A stretch of 64,000 bases of DNA. Origin: Gremmenia infestans (Eukaryota; Ascomycota; Leotiomycetes; Helotiales; Hamatocanthoscyphaceae). Below the pieces are notes generated by a model. It had not been told where the DNA came from and did no database searches. It saw only the letters and a program-made list of their open reading frames with translations. Below are positions 50,011 through 60,395 of the stretch, piece after piece. The stretch covers positions 124,001 through 188,000 of the forward strand of contig JAFEVB010000027.1 of NCBI GenBank assembly GCA_032629725.1, given 5' to 3'. Numbering within the stretch: the first letter of the stretch is position 1; every line of letters begins with the position of its first letter. The position numbers were made by a program, and so were the translations under genes.

Positions 50011-52176
50011 ATGGAGACAGCCCCCGTCACAGCTGTGGAAGCCCAAGGCATGAAGCCTATGAAAGGTAAGGCCTTCTGGCTGGCGCTTTCTAGTCTAGGT
50101 GTCATAGCATGGTTGGATGGACTGGCAACGACCTCGTTGTCGCCAGCCATACCGGTAGGCAAGCCAGAACTTCAAGCTCAGTCGAGATATAATTGACAAT
50201 ATCAAAACAGCTCGTTACTGAAAAACTTCATGGCTCGGCCCTTGAAGGCTTCTGGGCTGGCACGGCTTTCCTGCTATGTGCGACGGTCTTCCAACCCACG
50301 TTCGCGTCATTGTCCCAAGTCTTTGGCAGAAAGCCGTTGCTTTTCCTCGTCCTCTTGCTATTCACCGTAGGGACGATTGTCAGCGGAATTGCACACTCAT
50401 TTACAGTGTTGTTACTTGGCCGCTCGATCCAAGGCGCTGGATCCGGAGGTATCTTGGCTATGATATTGGTGGTTATGACCGATATCGTCACCATACGAGA
50501 GCGAGGAAAGTGGATGGGAATAATCCTGATGCAATATGCAGTTGGAACTCTTGTGGGACCAATTATTGGGGGCGCGTTTGTAGAATATGTTTCTTGGGTA
50601 AGTTCTATTCGCCAATGTCAATGTCGTGTTACTAATGTAGGGCTCTCCAGCGCTGGATCTTCTGGGTCGTACTCCCACTTTGTGGAATTGGATTTGTAAT
50701 GGTGTTTCTTTTCCAAGAGCCCCACGTACGGACGGAAGCTATTACAGAGAAGTTGAAAATGGTAGACTGGATCGGCCAATTCCTCATCGTTTCATCTGTC
50801 ACTGCTGTTATTTTACCAATCACTTGGGTAAGACTACATTTGCCCCGCACTAGACGTATGACGGAAATCAAGTGCTAATGAAGCATAGGGAGGAGTCCAG
50901 TACCCTTGGGATGGCTGGCGTGTTCTAGTGCCTCTCATTCTGGGTGTGTTTGGCATACTTGGTTTTGCGGTATACGAAAAGTTTGTGCCTAGTCAGCCAG
51001 TCGTCGCTCCCCGGATCATTGCGAATAGGACAGCAGCATCAATCTATTTTGGAAGCGTCATAACTGGCGTTCTGGTAAGTAACTATCATCTCCCACAAAA
51101 TTCAATTCTAACGACGCAATTGAACCTACTTAGATGTTCAGTCAGCTTTATTATCTCCCTCTATACTTCCAGGTAGCAAAAGGCTATTCACCTCTATTAT
51201 CGGGCGTGGCGTTGATACCGCAATCCTTTTCGGTTTGCCCTGCTAGTGTTATAACTGGAATCCTGATTACTCGCACAGGAAGATATCGCTGGGCAATTTG
51301 GGGTGGATGGGCGCTGACAGTCCTGGGAACTGGTCTTCTCTACCTATTGGATGTCGATACTCCCACGGTGGCATGGTGAGTTGACGCTTATCCTCCCCTT
51401 TGTAGACCGCAAGCGCCAGGAACACTTTTCAATCTTGTTTGCGCGGAATGAGACAAAACTAATTCGTCCAAAAGGGTTTTCATCGGCATTGTTTCTGTCT
51501 TTGGAATTGGCGTGACAATGAGCGCAGGGTCTATTGGCGTCCAAGCAACTGCTTCTGACAGTGACTTGCCGACTTCGGCCGCGTTGTTTACTTTCTTCCG
51601 CTTATTTGGTATGAGATTTCTCAAAGCATTGCGCATCTACCCCTCTTCTTCAAGCTTGGGATTTCAAAGTCGTTTTGTAATGTCTTCAGACTTCTGAGAC
51701 ATCAAACTCCTCCCCGTTTTCAAAAGTATTTTCGCTGGAGCAACGCTAATACATAGAGTACAGGTCAATCATGCGGCGTTGCCATTGCTGGCTCAATATT
51801 TCAAAACCAGATGGAATCGCACCTTAGAAAATACCCAGATCTTGCGGATCAGGCATCTTCCCTCTCAAAAAATGCCGCAGGTCTCGTACCCCTCTTGGCG
51901 ACTTTGCCTGATGACGCCAACAAAGCGAACATCGTGCAGAGCTATGTTGATTCTCTAAAGATCATATGGATCGTTACGATGGGATTTGCCATTGTCGCAG
52001 CCCTCCTTTCGCTTTTGGTCAAAGGGTATCCTCTGGATCGTTCTCCATCACTAGATGAAGGGGCCTCTCCAGCTATGCCAAGTAGTACAGACGAGGAGAA
52101 AAGTGGTTCAAGAAATGGAGGGAGCGGTCCGGAAGAAGTTATGTTGGCAGGCCCGTTGTCACAGCCGCAGTGTTGA
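50011..52176 (+). CDS. MFS multidrug-type transporter
   Basis: A drug:H+ antiporter-like major facilitator of 560 residues in seven exons: 50011-50154, 50211-50597, 50651-50827, 50889-51074, 51134-51375, 51475-51608 and 51764-52176. All joins keep frame and use GT..AG ends. Hydrophobic helices run through every exon. Family signatures include a motif-A-like loop (LSQVFGRKPLLF), LGRSIQGAGSGGI in the following helix, and motif C (GTLVGPIIGGAF) before a WRWIFW stretch formed across the exon 2/3 join. The length and the extra helices in exons 3-4 fit the 14-helix DHA2 group, which includes toxin and metabolite pumps of fungal clusters. The C-terminus is a short, charged, cytosolic tail. The start ATG at 50011 gives a short cytosolic N-terminus before the first helix. 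It probably exports the PKS/P450 product or protects the producer. Confidence 0.92.
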
Positions 52177-54237
52177 AGATTTCATTGATCTTTGTGCGCT
52201 ACTGAGATACTTGTTTTGCCTGCTTTTGATGGATAACTTGGGTCTGAAAGATGTGGATAGCGATATGTATCAAATATTATAGTGGTATGAGCTAGAATAC
52301 AGGTAGATTATTCGTACTAGGTGATAGATGTTTCACTGGTGCTTTCCAGCAACAGCTACTAGCGGCGAATTTCGCTACTCGATAAAATCCACAAGAAAGA
52401 AAAGAAAGAGGCAAAAAGAAAAAGCAAAATCAAAAAGTTCTCAGCTTGTGACAATAGTATTATTCCCTTGAATCTTTTCCGGCGTATAAGACCTGATTTA
52501 TCCCACTGACCCCGTCCTCTAGTTCGTTTCATCCATCGCGTCGTCCACCGCCGTCAAAGCCCCTGAACTAGCTACAGTTGAACTATATAAACTCTCCTTT
52601 TACTTATTTCCCTCTAACAAGACACAGAAAATGAATAAAAAGTATTTAATTAGATCTCTGTTCATTATTTTCTGACACTACGCGTAGCTTTACAAGTCTT
52701 AGCTTGGTGTTACTTGCTTTTCTTTTTTGTCTTCTTGGGCTAAAGAGATCGGTGATAGCTTTGCAACTTCGTTTGTAATAAGATGAAATCTTTCATAGCT
52801 TCTACGCTCGTTATGGTGGTAGTATCATAATAAAGCTAGGGAATTGGCATTGAGATATGCTTTGAAGATATGTGGGTGTGAGATAGTCGCTTTGCATATA
52901 ACCGTGGAAAGTTTTGACTTTGACTGCTTGACCAATATAGCTACTTCTGGTGCATTACATTACAGTGAGGTATTGATGGTACTTAATACTTTCGTTAAAG
53001 ATTATTTATCCTTTCGTCTAGTCTATAGATTCTTTTAATATATGAAGTTAGAAGTCCGAATGCTTGATACCCAATGCTATCATCCGCCAGATATTTATAA
53101 ACAGGTTATTTTTCTTTATTATATGTTCGAACTTGTCAGCTTACGACTATTATATTAAAAAGTAGTGAAAAGCCCAACTAAGATTTAAAGCGTAGATTGC
53201 ATACATATATAAATTTATAAAGATGGTTATGACAAGTAGCATTTCAAAAAGCAATAGCTTTAGCCGCCTAGCGAATGAACAATATCGGAGACCTTATAAC
53301 TTGAATCTTCTAGTATGTGATTCTCTAGGGTTGCTTTAATCTAATTATCTCTAAGGTATTTCAAGATATCATAAAGCTTAAAACCTGTAATTCTCTCAAG
53401 CTCATACTATATCAAATGCAGAATTGCGTTTCGAAGACTATAGTCCTTACAAAAGCTATTATAGTAGAAGTTCAGCAGTATTTATGCTTCGTTGTAGCGT
53501 ATAGAACTGATGATAAGACTATAGCCTCTATTAGCAGATTTGAAAACTTGGATACTCTTTGCATAGGTAGGTATGGAAAGGTAGGCTTCGTATAATAGAG
53601 CGGAATAGTATATAGGTACCATTACACTCTGTATTTACATTCGCGGGGTAGAGTAATAAAGGAAGCTCTACTATTAAGTGCGTAGGGACTAGCAAGAAAG
53701 AGTACAATGTGGCTAATGTTCTTTTTCATATAGCTGGTCTCTAAGCACTAACTGGATCTTGCTACTTTCGTGTTGGTATTGATAGTTGGTGGGGTAGATT
53801 ACGTTAAGTAAGACTGGGTTTTACTTGTTAGGAGACCCATGCTATATGTAATAAGGCGTCTCATGATAGACATCATCATAGAGGAGGTTTTACAAAAGGG
53901 TCAAGTCTAAGATTTGAGGATATATTAAAAAGCACGTGTCGCACCCACGTGCTTAGCCCCGGTGGATTCCCTGCCAAGATCTGCACAAGGAAAGGTTCGC
54001 GTTTCGCATGAACCCGATCGCCATCCATCCTGCAACCAGGGGCCGTCCGCTATCGTTTCACACCTCTTTTTACCCCTCCTTCAAAAGATCCCCTCCCCTC
54101 CCTCGCAGGCTTCCACGTTCCCACAAGACATTTCATCCCACCAGCGCAAGGCCCTCAGCCTCAATCCCAAATTAATCAATCAATCAACAATCCTCCATCT
54201 TATCCACTACCGAGAAAAAACCGGAGAAAAAACCAAA
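52177..54237. other. AT-rich, gene-empty right flank of the PKS locus
   Basis: 2 kb with no supported gene. From about 52380 to 53930 the sequence is strongly AT-rich with many TA steps and stop codons in all frames, as in RIP-mutated repeats. No transposon protein can be recovered by eye. The end of the stretch is the EF-hand gene's promoter. Confidence 0.55.
53932..53952. promoter_or_regulatory. Inverted CACGTG pair upstream of EF-hand gene
   Basis: GCACGTG and CACGTGC form 7-bp inverted arms around a 7-base centre, so two CACGTG E-boxes lie 13 bp apart, about 290-305 bp before the EF-hand start codon. This could be a bHLH-factor site. It sits at the edge between AT-rich and normal-composition DNA. 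Confidence 0.4.
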
Positions 54238-55148
54238 ATGGCGGGTTTAGATACTAGTCCTAAAAGGCGGTGTAACATGTGACTGATTGGAAGAATATAC
54301 GTATAGGCCAGATACTTGAGTGAAGAAGAGATTCAGATTCTGAAGCATGAGTTTGAGGAATATGTGAGTTAAGCAGGGTCGTTCCATTCCTTCCTAGTGC
54401 AAAGATCCGTACAATACTTACTGACGATGAACTAGGATACAGACAGAGGAGGTCAGTCAGTGTGAAATGGGAAGGACCTGAACCTGACATCAGAGCTCCT
54501 TTCCCTACCCCAAGAGCCGGATACCGTAGTATGTTAACTAGACATGTCTGTCCTAGGCAACATCACAGTGGAAGAGTTCGGCCGCGTGATGAAGAAATCG
54601 GGCCAGAACCCCACTGAAGCAGAGCTCGCGCAGATAATCAAAGAAGTCGACCTCGACGGCGACGGGACCATCAATTTCGATGGTACGGCTTCTCTCCTCT
54701 CCTCTCCTCTTTCCAGACCCCTAGTCAGAATTCCCAATAAATTGCATTGTCATTACATGCTAACACCCCCCAAGAATTCATCGCCATGATGACCGGGCGC
54801 TCCCGCGCCCCTCCCCCCGAACCAACCGAGAAATCCGACGCGATCATGGAGCTAGCCTGCAAGTCCGCCTGGAAGGAAGTTGACCCCGGATTGGAGCGCA
54901 AGATCAGCGCCGGGGAGTTCCAGAAGGTCATGGGGACGCTGGGAGAGAGTTTGAGTGAGGCGGAAGTGGGGGATGTGGTCAAAGGAGATGCGATTAGCTG
55001 TAAGTGTCCTGGTTCTCGGATCTTGGGAATAACCAGAAACGGGATTAGTATGGTATTCATTGTGCTAATGTTAGCTGTAGATAAGGAGTTTGTGAGTTTT
55101 GTGAAAAGGAGGCAAGTGGATGAGATTGTTCAGGGATATGGGGCTTAA
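54238..55148 (+). CDS. EF-hand calcium-binding protein, calmodulin/centrin-like
   Basis: A small calcium-binding protein of 172 residues in six exons: 54238-54269, 54312-54363, 54436-54451 (only 16 nt), 54557-54682, 54775-54999 and 55081-55148. EF-hand loop 1 is residues 29-40 (DTDRGGNITVEE), formed by joining exons 2, 3 and 4. Loop 2 is residues 65-76 (DLDGDGTINFDE), fully canonical with acidic residues at positions 1, 3, 5 and 12. The C-terminal half has only decayed loops (around DPGLERKISAGE and GDAISYKEF), so it probably binds two calcium ions rather than four. The LSEEE start before helix 1 is like calmodulin and centrin. The length is slightly above calmodulin (about 149) because of an insert rich in Pro between the halves. 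The exact partner is unknown. Confidence 0.8.
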
Positions 55149-55312
55149 ATGGTAGAAGAAGGTAATTTGTAGATGAGAGCCAGGGAAGTATATTGAAAGC
55201 AAAATGCTGGGGTATCTATCTAAATGAACATAAGTTTGCTACCTTGCTTTGAAATGCTAAATGGTGCTTCCAAATAGACCCCTTGACGCCTGACCACTCT
55301 GCTTATCAGTCA

Positions 55313-56167
55313 TTACGTCCTCCTTCGCTTGGGCCTTCCTTCATGTTCCTCAACAATAAAGGGCACATCAATTCGCAACTTCTCACAGGTTTCCCAAGTC
55401 CTATCCTTCACCTGATCATACCCGATCCACTTGACCAAGTAATGCGGTGTATCTTTGACTTTGCGACGTCCCAATATTTTCTCCACCTCCTGTATCTCAC
55501 AAGCGTCATTTCCCTCATCCTTTTCAATACTGGTGCGATCTGCTCTACGGTTCCATTCCTCAATAGAATCTGGAGCACTTTCAGCCAGTGACTTCGCTTG
55601 TTCCCACGTCCAGTCTTCTTCAGCCGGATATCCTTCCCATTGGACCAGTATTTCAAGTCCTTCCGGTGTTTGTCGTTCAGCGATAAGTTTCTCTAAGACG
55701 TAAAGCGACGAAGTATTCCTGCTAGCCAAAGCCAAGTCGGGCGTCTGTTCATCTTCTTCTACAACTCTGATCTCGTCTTTGTCGCCATCGACTTCTTCAA
55801 TTTCTAGATTTTTACCATCTTCTGCGTCGAAAAAATATTCAGTTGAAGATCTCATACTCCTTGCCTCGTCCATCTCCTCGTTTAGTTGAAGAAGGATTTC
55901 GTCGGATGTTTCAACAGAAGAACTTCTCGAGCGAGTACTGTCGTCGGTTTCCGGGCATTGAGTGAGATTTAAAGAGACTTGGTCCTGGCTTGTCTGAGGC
56001 AGATCGCGAATTCCAGATGGACTACTAGTACCTGTCGTACCTACCCCATGTTCTCGGCTAGGGTCTTGCAGTGGAAGATATGTGTTACTAGGACGTTGCA
56101 TCTCTCCATGTGGTAGGTCTTCTTCCTCGTCCTCCGACTGAATTACGCGTTTCTTCGACCTCGACAT
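55313..56167 (-). CDS. Tandem chromodomain protein
   Basis: A probable chromatin reader of 284 residues, taken from the first ATG at 56167; the frame is open another 36 codons upstream without an ATG. The N-terminal 150 residues are acidic and Ser-rich with a basic patch (MSRSKKRV), likely disordered and nuclear. Chromodomain 1 covers about residues 155-208, with cage residues Tyr156, Trp177 and Tyr180 in LYVLEKL and VQWEGYP. Chromodomain 2 covers about 223-274 (EVEKILGRR..YLVKWIGY); Trp247 and Tyr250 are present, but the first aromatic position is not Tyr. The C-terminus is basic (RPKRRRT). Chromodomains bind methylated histone H3 tails, usually K9 or K27. It is not a retrotransposon fragment, since no integrase or reverse transcriptase adjoins. 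It converges with the EF-hand gene, 164 bp apart. Confidence 0.82.
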   Translation of the reverse strand: MSRSKKRVIQSEDEEEDLPHGEMQRPSNTYLPLQDPSREHGVGTTGTSSPSGIRDLPQTSQDQVSLNLTQCPETDDSTRSRSSSVETSDEILLQLNEEMDEARSMRSSTEYFFDAEDGKNLEIEEVDGDKDEIRVVEEDEQTPDLALASRNTSSLYVLEKLIAERQTPEGLEILVQWEGYPAEEDWTWEQAKSLAESAPDSIEEWNRRADRTSIEKDEGNDACEIQEVEKILGRRKVKDTPHYLVKWIGYDQVKDRTWETCEKLRIDVPFIVEEHEGRPKRRRT

Positions 56168-56580
56168 ATCTAGGGTCCTAGTGTTTCCCCTTTCGAACAG
56201 CCTCCCAGGAAGTCCACGAGAGAGTAATGGTGCCTTGAATGCTTGTAGGAGACCCAAATTCCATCGACCTTTCAAGGTGTGGGTGATGGAGGGGTCCTTG
56301 TGATGATAACTTCAAGGGCTTACAATTGGGGATTTGTTTCCTGGGCTTCGTCTTGTCTTTCGCTTTCGCGTTTCGAGGATGCTCTTGTACACGATGTCTC
56401 TTGGTCTCTATTCCTGGACCCTCTATTTCGTCGAAAATATGAAGGCGCTCGAGGTGTCCGAGATGTCGCAATGTTGAAAGGAAATATGCAAAATCCAACC
56501 AGCGAGTGACGCTGATCGTCGTTTAACGAAGGTTGATGAGCCTCTATGATTCAGCTACCAGACTCCGACTCGGCCTCTAA
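56168..56580. other. Intergenic, chromodomain gene to 2EXR fragment
   Basis: 413 bp upstream of the chromodomain gene. A minus frame at 56178-56498 overlaps it and could hold an upstream exon of that gene, but there is no supporting motif. Confidence 0.4.
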
Positions 56581-56913
56581 TCAGAACTTTGTTGGGCTCC
56601 AGGCTAATACAGACGCTGTGAAGAATGTATGGTCCTCACAGCTAGACGTCTTCATTATATCCCTCCATGGCTTGTGACTCGCAGCCTCCTCGAATTGTGG
56701 TGACCAAGGTTTATATATCCTTAAAGTGAAATTCCTCGCTTCGTGGCAGACGTGGATCATTGGAGGAGCTTTGGAGTATAATTCGCCTTTTCCCGCAAAG
56801 ATTTCTACGATGCGGGGACGGAATCCTTCTTTTGCGGGAAGCTCGAATATCTGTTGGCGTGATTCGTATGGCAAATCAAAGAATCTGGTCGGTATGAGGC
56901 TCGGAAGGGTGAG
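56581..56913 (-). pseudogene. 2EXR-domain-like fragment, 5' end missing
   Basis: An open frame of about 110 codons with no in-frame ATG. The stretch FFDLPYESRQQIFELP, then PRIVEIF, then PPMIHVCHEARNFTLRIYKPW matches the plan of the fungal 2EXR domain: a hydrophobic LPxExRxxIWxxA helix, then a PR(I/V)VEI strand, then LLxVCRESR. Function of the family is unknown. It is shorter than usual and its upstream end runs into TGATAG stops at 56914-56919. The TAG there could be an intron acceptor, with a first exon further right, but I found no clear one. It is either a truncated relic or a gene with a missed first exon. Confidence 0.45.
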
Positions 56914-57360
56914 CTATCACTCCAATGACCGTGAGGTGTGTCAAACCCCTGTTGAAGGATGCGGTAGCTATTTGTAGGATGATTGTTGAAGCTGTCTGAA
57001 AAGGGGATGGCGGGGTAGGTAGCGCACGGACCACCAAGACAGCAGCTACCCCTTTTTTCTTCATTGCACGCGAGAAAGAAACAACCATTTGATTTAGCAA
57101 TCATTTCATTATTGAATTTGCAGGAGCTTTTGTTCAGTAAGTATTCCTGAACAGCTTATAGCAGCCTCATATTACTTGTCCTGGCGAGATAGCAGTCCTG
57201 AAACTATTATGCTGCTGCCTAGTAGCATACAGCGAAATGAGATTGACGTGTTGGGATTTTCTGTCTTGAGATACTCGACAGCTATGCCTTGCCACTATAA
57301 ACGCATTACGAAATGAATTGAGCGTTTATTTGATTTAGTTATTTAATCGCACACATATAC
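56914..57360. other. Intergenic, 2EXR fragment to SDR gene
   Basis: Short frames only; it may include a missing 5' exon of the 2EXR-like gene and holds the 3' flank of the dehydrogenase. Confidence 0.4.
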
Positions 57361-58445
57361 TCAGAAGAAAAAGGGCAACTGCGATACCATAGGCGCGTTT
57401 TCAAGCCCCAAGGTTTCAAGCGTAAGCCTCCACAGCCGCTCGTCTAGATGTTTATCATAAGCAGACATCTTGACTCCTAGAACCCCCGGAATCATCGGCT
57501 CTGATGTGGCAACTGCGCAATTCTCCAAGTACTTGCCGCCTTGGCCTTCCCACTCCTTTGAGACAGCAGCCAGCACGGTCGTAGCCGCTCCCTGCTCAGG
57601 ACTCTTCATCCAATTCACCGCAAACGAATTTGAAAAGAAGGCTTCTTTTGCAGTCTGGGACAAGTGTTGTTGTAGGTTCGTCCAGACACCACCGGGCATC
57701 AAGGCTAGGCTATGGAGCCCCAGCGGTCCATAATGCCGGTCTACAAAGTTGGACATGTAGATTAGAGCGAGCTTACTCTGGGCGTAAGCTTTGTTTGGCT
57801 CGTACGCCCCGTCCTGTCTGAGGTTGAAATCCTCCAAGTGGATCTCCCCAAAATGGTGGCTCGCGCTTGAGACATTGATGAGTCGCGAGTTGAAATCTGG
57901 TGTGGACGCTTTGATCATGGCGCCTTTTAGTAGGTCGAAGAGCAGGAAATGGCCTAGGTAGTTGGTTGCGAGCTGCAGTTCAAAACCATCGACAGATTCT
58001 TCACGCTTGCGGCCAAGCATGATGCCGGCGTTACAGATCAGAACGTTGAGTGTCTGGGACTTCTCCAAGAAGGATGCAACGGCTTGACGGACGGAAGAGA
58101 GCGAACTCGTATCCATGAGAAACAGCTCAACACGGCCTGGCTCGAGGAAGGAATTGCAAGCTTTTTGACCTTTTTCAAGTGAGCGGACGGCCAGGAAAAC
58201 ACGAGCTCCAGTCTCTGCAATCGCTCTTCCAGTCTCGAGTCCAATTCCTGAAGAACATCCAGTAATGAGGAAGACCTGAAGCATTTAGTGTCCTGTCTCT
58301 AGTAGAAGACGGATGTTGAAGTTTCATGGCTTACTTTATCTTTCATTTGCCCTTCAAGGCCTTCATTCTTGATTATTTGCAAAGCGGTTGGTCGTTCATC
58401 ACCTGGCCCAGCGGTCTTCCTGTGAACTTTGGCGTACTGAGACAT
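57361..58445 (-). CDS. Short-chain dehydrogenase/reductase
   Basis: An NAD(P)-dependent oxidoreductase of 341 residues in two exons, 58445-58335 and 58275-57361, joined over a 59-nt GT..AG intron. The join restores VFLITGCSSGIG directly after KDK, the usual place for the first Rossmann strand. Landmarks are the cofactor loop TGCSSGIG (residues 42-49), NAG in LICNAGIM near 119-121, the catalytic Ser in INVSSASHH near 173-176, and catalytic Tyr201 and Lys205 in YAQSK. Length and motifs fit the classical SDR group that includes retinol dehydrogenase and WW-domain oxidoreductase homologues, common in fungi. The C-terminus has no peroxisomal signal. The substrate is unknown. It lies 5 kb beyond the MFS gene with unrelated genes between, so membership of the PKS cluster is possible but not supported. 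Confidence 0.9.
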
Positions 58446-60395
58446 ATTACTCTCAGATTGAGTAACGTACTATAAGATGGCTGATGCTTGACGATTGATA
58501 GGTGCTTCTAAGCAAGAGAGAGTCTAAATCTAGACAACAGTATAGATGAAGTAGTTGGGTATTGCAAATGCAAAGTATATTCAAGGACGCTGTAATCGGC
58601 CGAAGAAAGCAGTTTGAAACTGAACAACGACAGGACTCATATAAAGGGAATACCAAAACAATTTATCTTCTCCAGACATCCACCATGACATTCAATCATT
58701 GAAAGTTTCCGAATCTCCCGAAGGTTGTTGCTTCATAGGTGTCTCGAGGGATTGCCGTGCGATTTTCATATGCATATCCTCATAAATCAGGCAATGTATT
58801 AAGCTTATACAGGAATATGCGAGTCCGAGTTTAACAAAAACCAAGATCAAGCTCGAGCTCTCTATTGTTCGGGTCGAGGCTATTTATCTACCAAAACTGC
58901 TTCATTCGGATCAGGGTTCAAGCCGCGAGCTTTAGCCCCTATACGCACGTTTGCTCGCTCCGTAAAGCTAGTAAGTGTCAATCCTTTGAATTTGAAGTAT
59001 GGACAGTAAAATATTCTCCATTAATGTTAGAAATCCGCCCAATTGTATCTACTATACACGAACCCACATATATGAAGTCCGAATCTGTAAAGTCGAAATC
59101 CAATCAAGTCAGCTCCCGTACTTAGGAAAGGCCAGAGATCAACCAACCTCGGACTTCGGACTCGCTTATCGTACCTTAAGTTAGCCTCCCCTCCTTACCA
59201 TTCCCCGTTACCATTCTCACTGCCTACTAGAAATATCAGTAAGTAGTGCCATGCTCATGCTCGTGCTATCCATCTTCGTTCTTCGTATACTCTCTCTCCC
59301 CCTCCCAATACTCAAACTTACTCATCCGTGTCCTTCTTCATTCCTCACTTATTATCTAAAATCCCGCCTCAATTATTACATAATACGTCCCCATTGGTCG
59401 TGCTCGTAGCGAGGATCAAGGCACCCAAGTATAGGTAATATAATAAGCAAGGCCTCCACAATAAGCCTCCTGCTAGTGGGCCCGTGGGATTGGGATTGGG
59501 ATTTGGTTTTGGGTCTGGGTCTCCAGGATTTAATCATTCGCCGCATCGTGTGAAAGGATAAAACAAACCTACCTTACTTAAGCTTGGGGGATTGGGTATT
59601 GGTATAGGCAACCGTGTTAGAGGAGTTGGAGTTGGAATCCGAGTCGATAAATGTAGGTACTGTAGCTGGCAAGTTCGCTCTCGGAATTGAGGATTCGCTG
59701 ATTCAATTGACTACCTACCTTACCTGATCGAGGATGCAATTCCTAAGTTTTATGAGGTGAGGTGAGGTGGGCTAGGTGGTAATACTTGGAAACTCGGGCT
59801 TAGAGTTCAGGCATCGATCGAGCTCGCCTCGCTAAAACGCGGGGTGCTGGAAAAGGGGGAGGGGTAGATGGGATGCGTACTGTACGGATGCGCTACTTGT
59901 ACATGGAGACATGCATGGATGCACGCGAACTACAGTACAACTTTTTCAACTATATTGCATCTCCAGGGTTTTCGTTATCGTGTATGCCTAATAAACACGA
60001 GCTTCACTCTAATCCGATTGGAATTAGAGGCTGAAACAAAAGACATCTTGAGCAAATCGGATTGGATCTAAGCCGAGAAGCAACCAGAAGCCCTAATGTT
60101 ACTCTCGTTTGTCTTATGCAGATGGATTCAACTCGGATGAATCGTCGGATGTTCTGCCGTGTAGATGTTGAGTTACAGCTACGTAGCCGGCATCTCACGT
60201 ATCTCTTGCGTTATGCACGCAAGGCAAGCGACGGGAGGTCTTTGTGTCAATATCATAACTATGAAGATCATGATACTAAGAATAGTACAAGACGTTAAGC
60301 CATTACCATTGCCGTCGTTCATCATGTGATTCATCCAATCATAACCTTCCGTAACCAGCTCCTCGCCCGAAGCTTGAACATTTCCTCCCATCCAT
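58446..60395. other. Gene-free stretch of 2 kb
   Basis: No supported gene. It contains the SDR promoter, GGGATT/GGGTCT repeats near 59488-59522, GAGGT runs near 59755-59770 and a GTACTGTACGG word near 59878. Short frames show no family motif. Confidence 0.55.
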
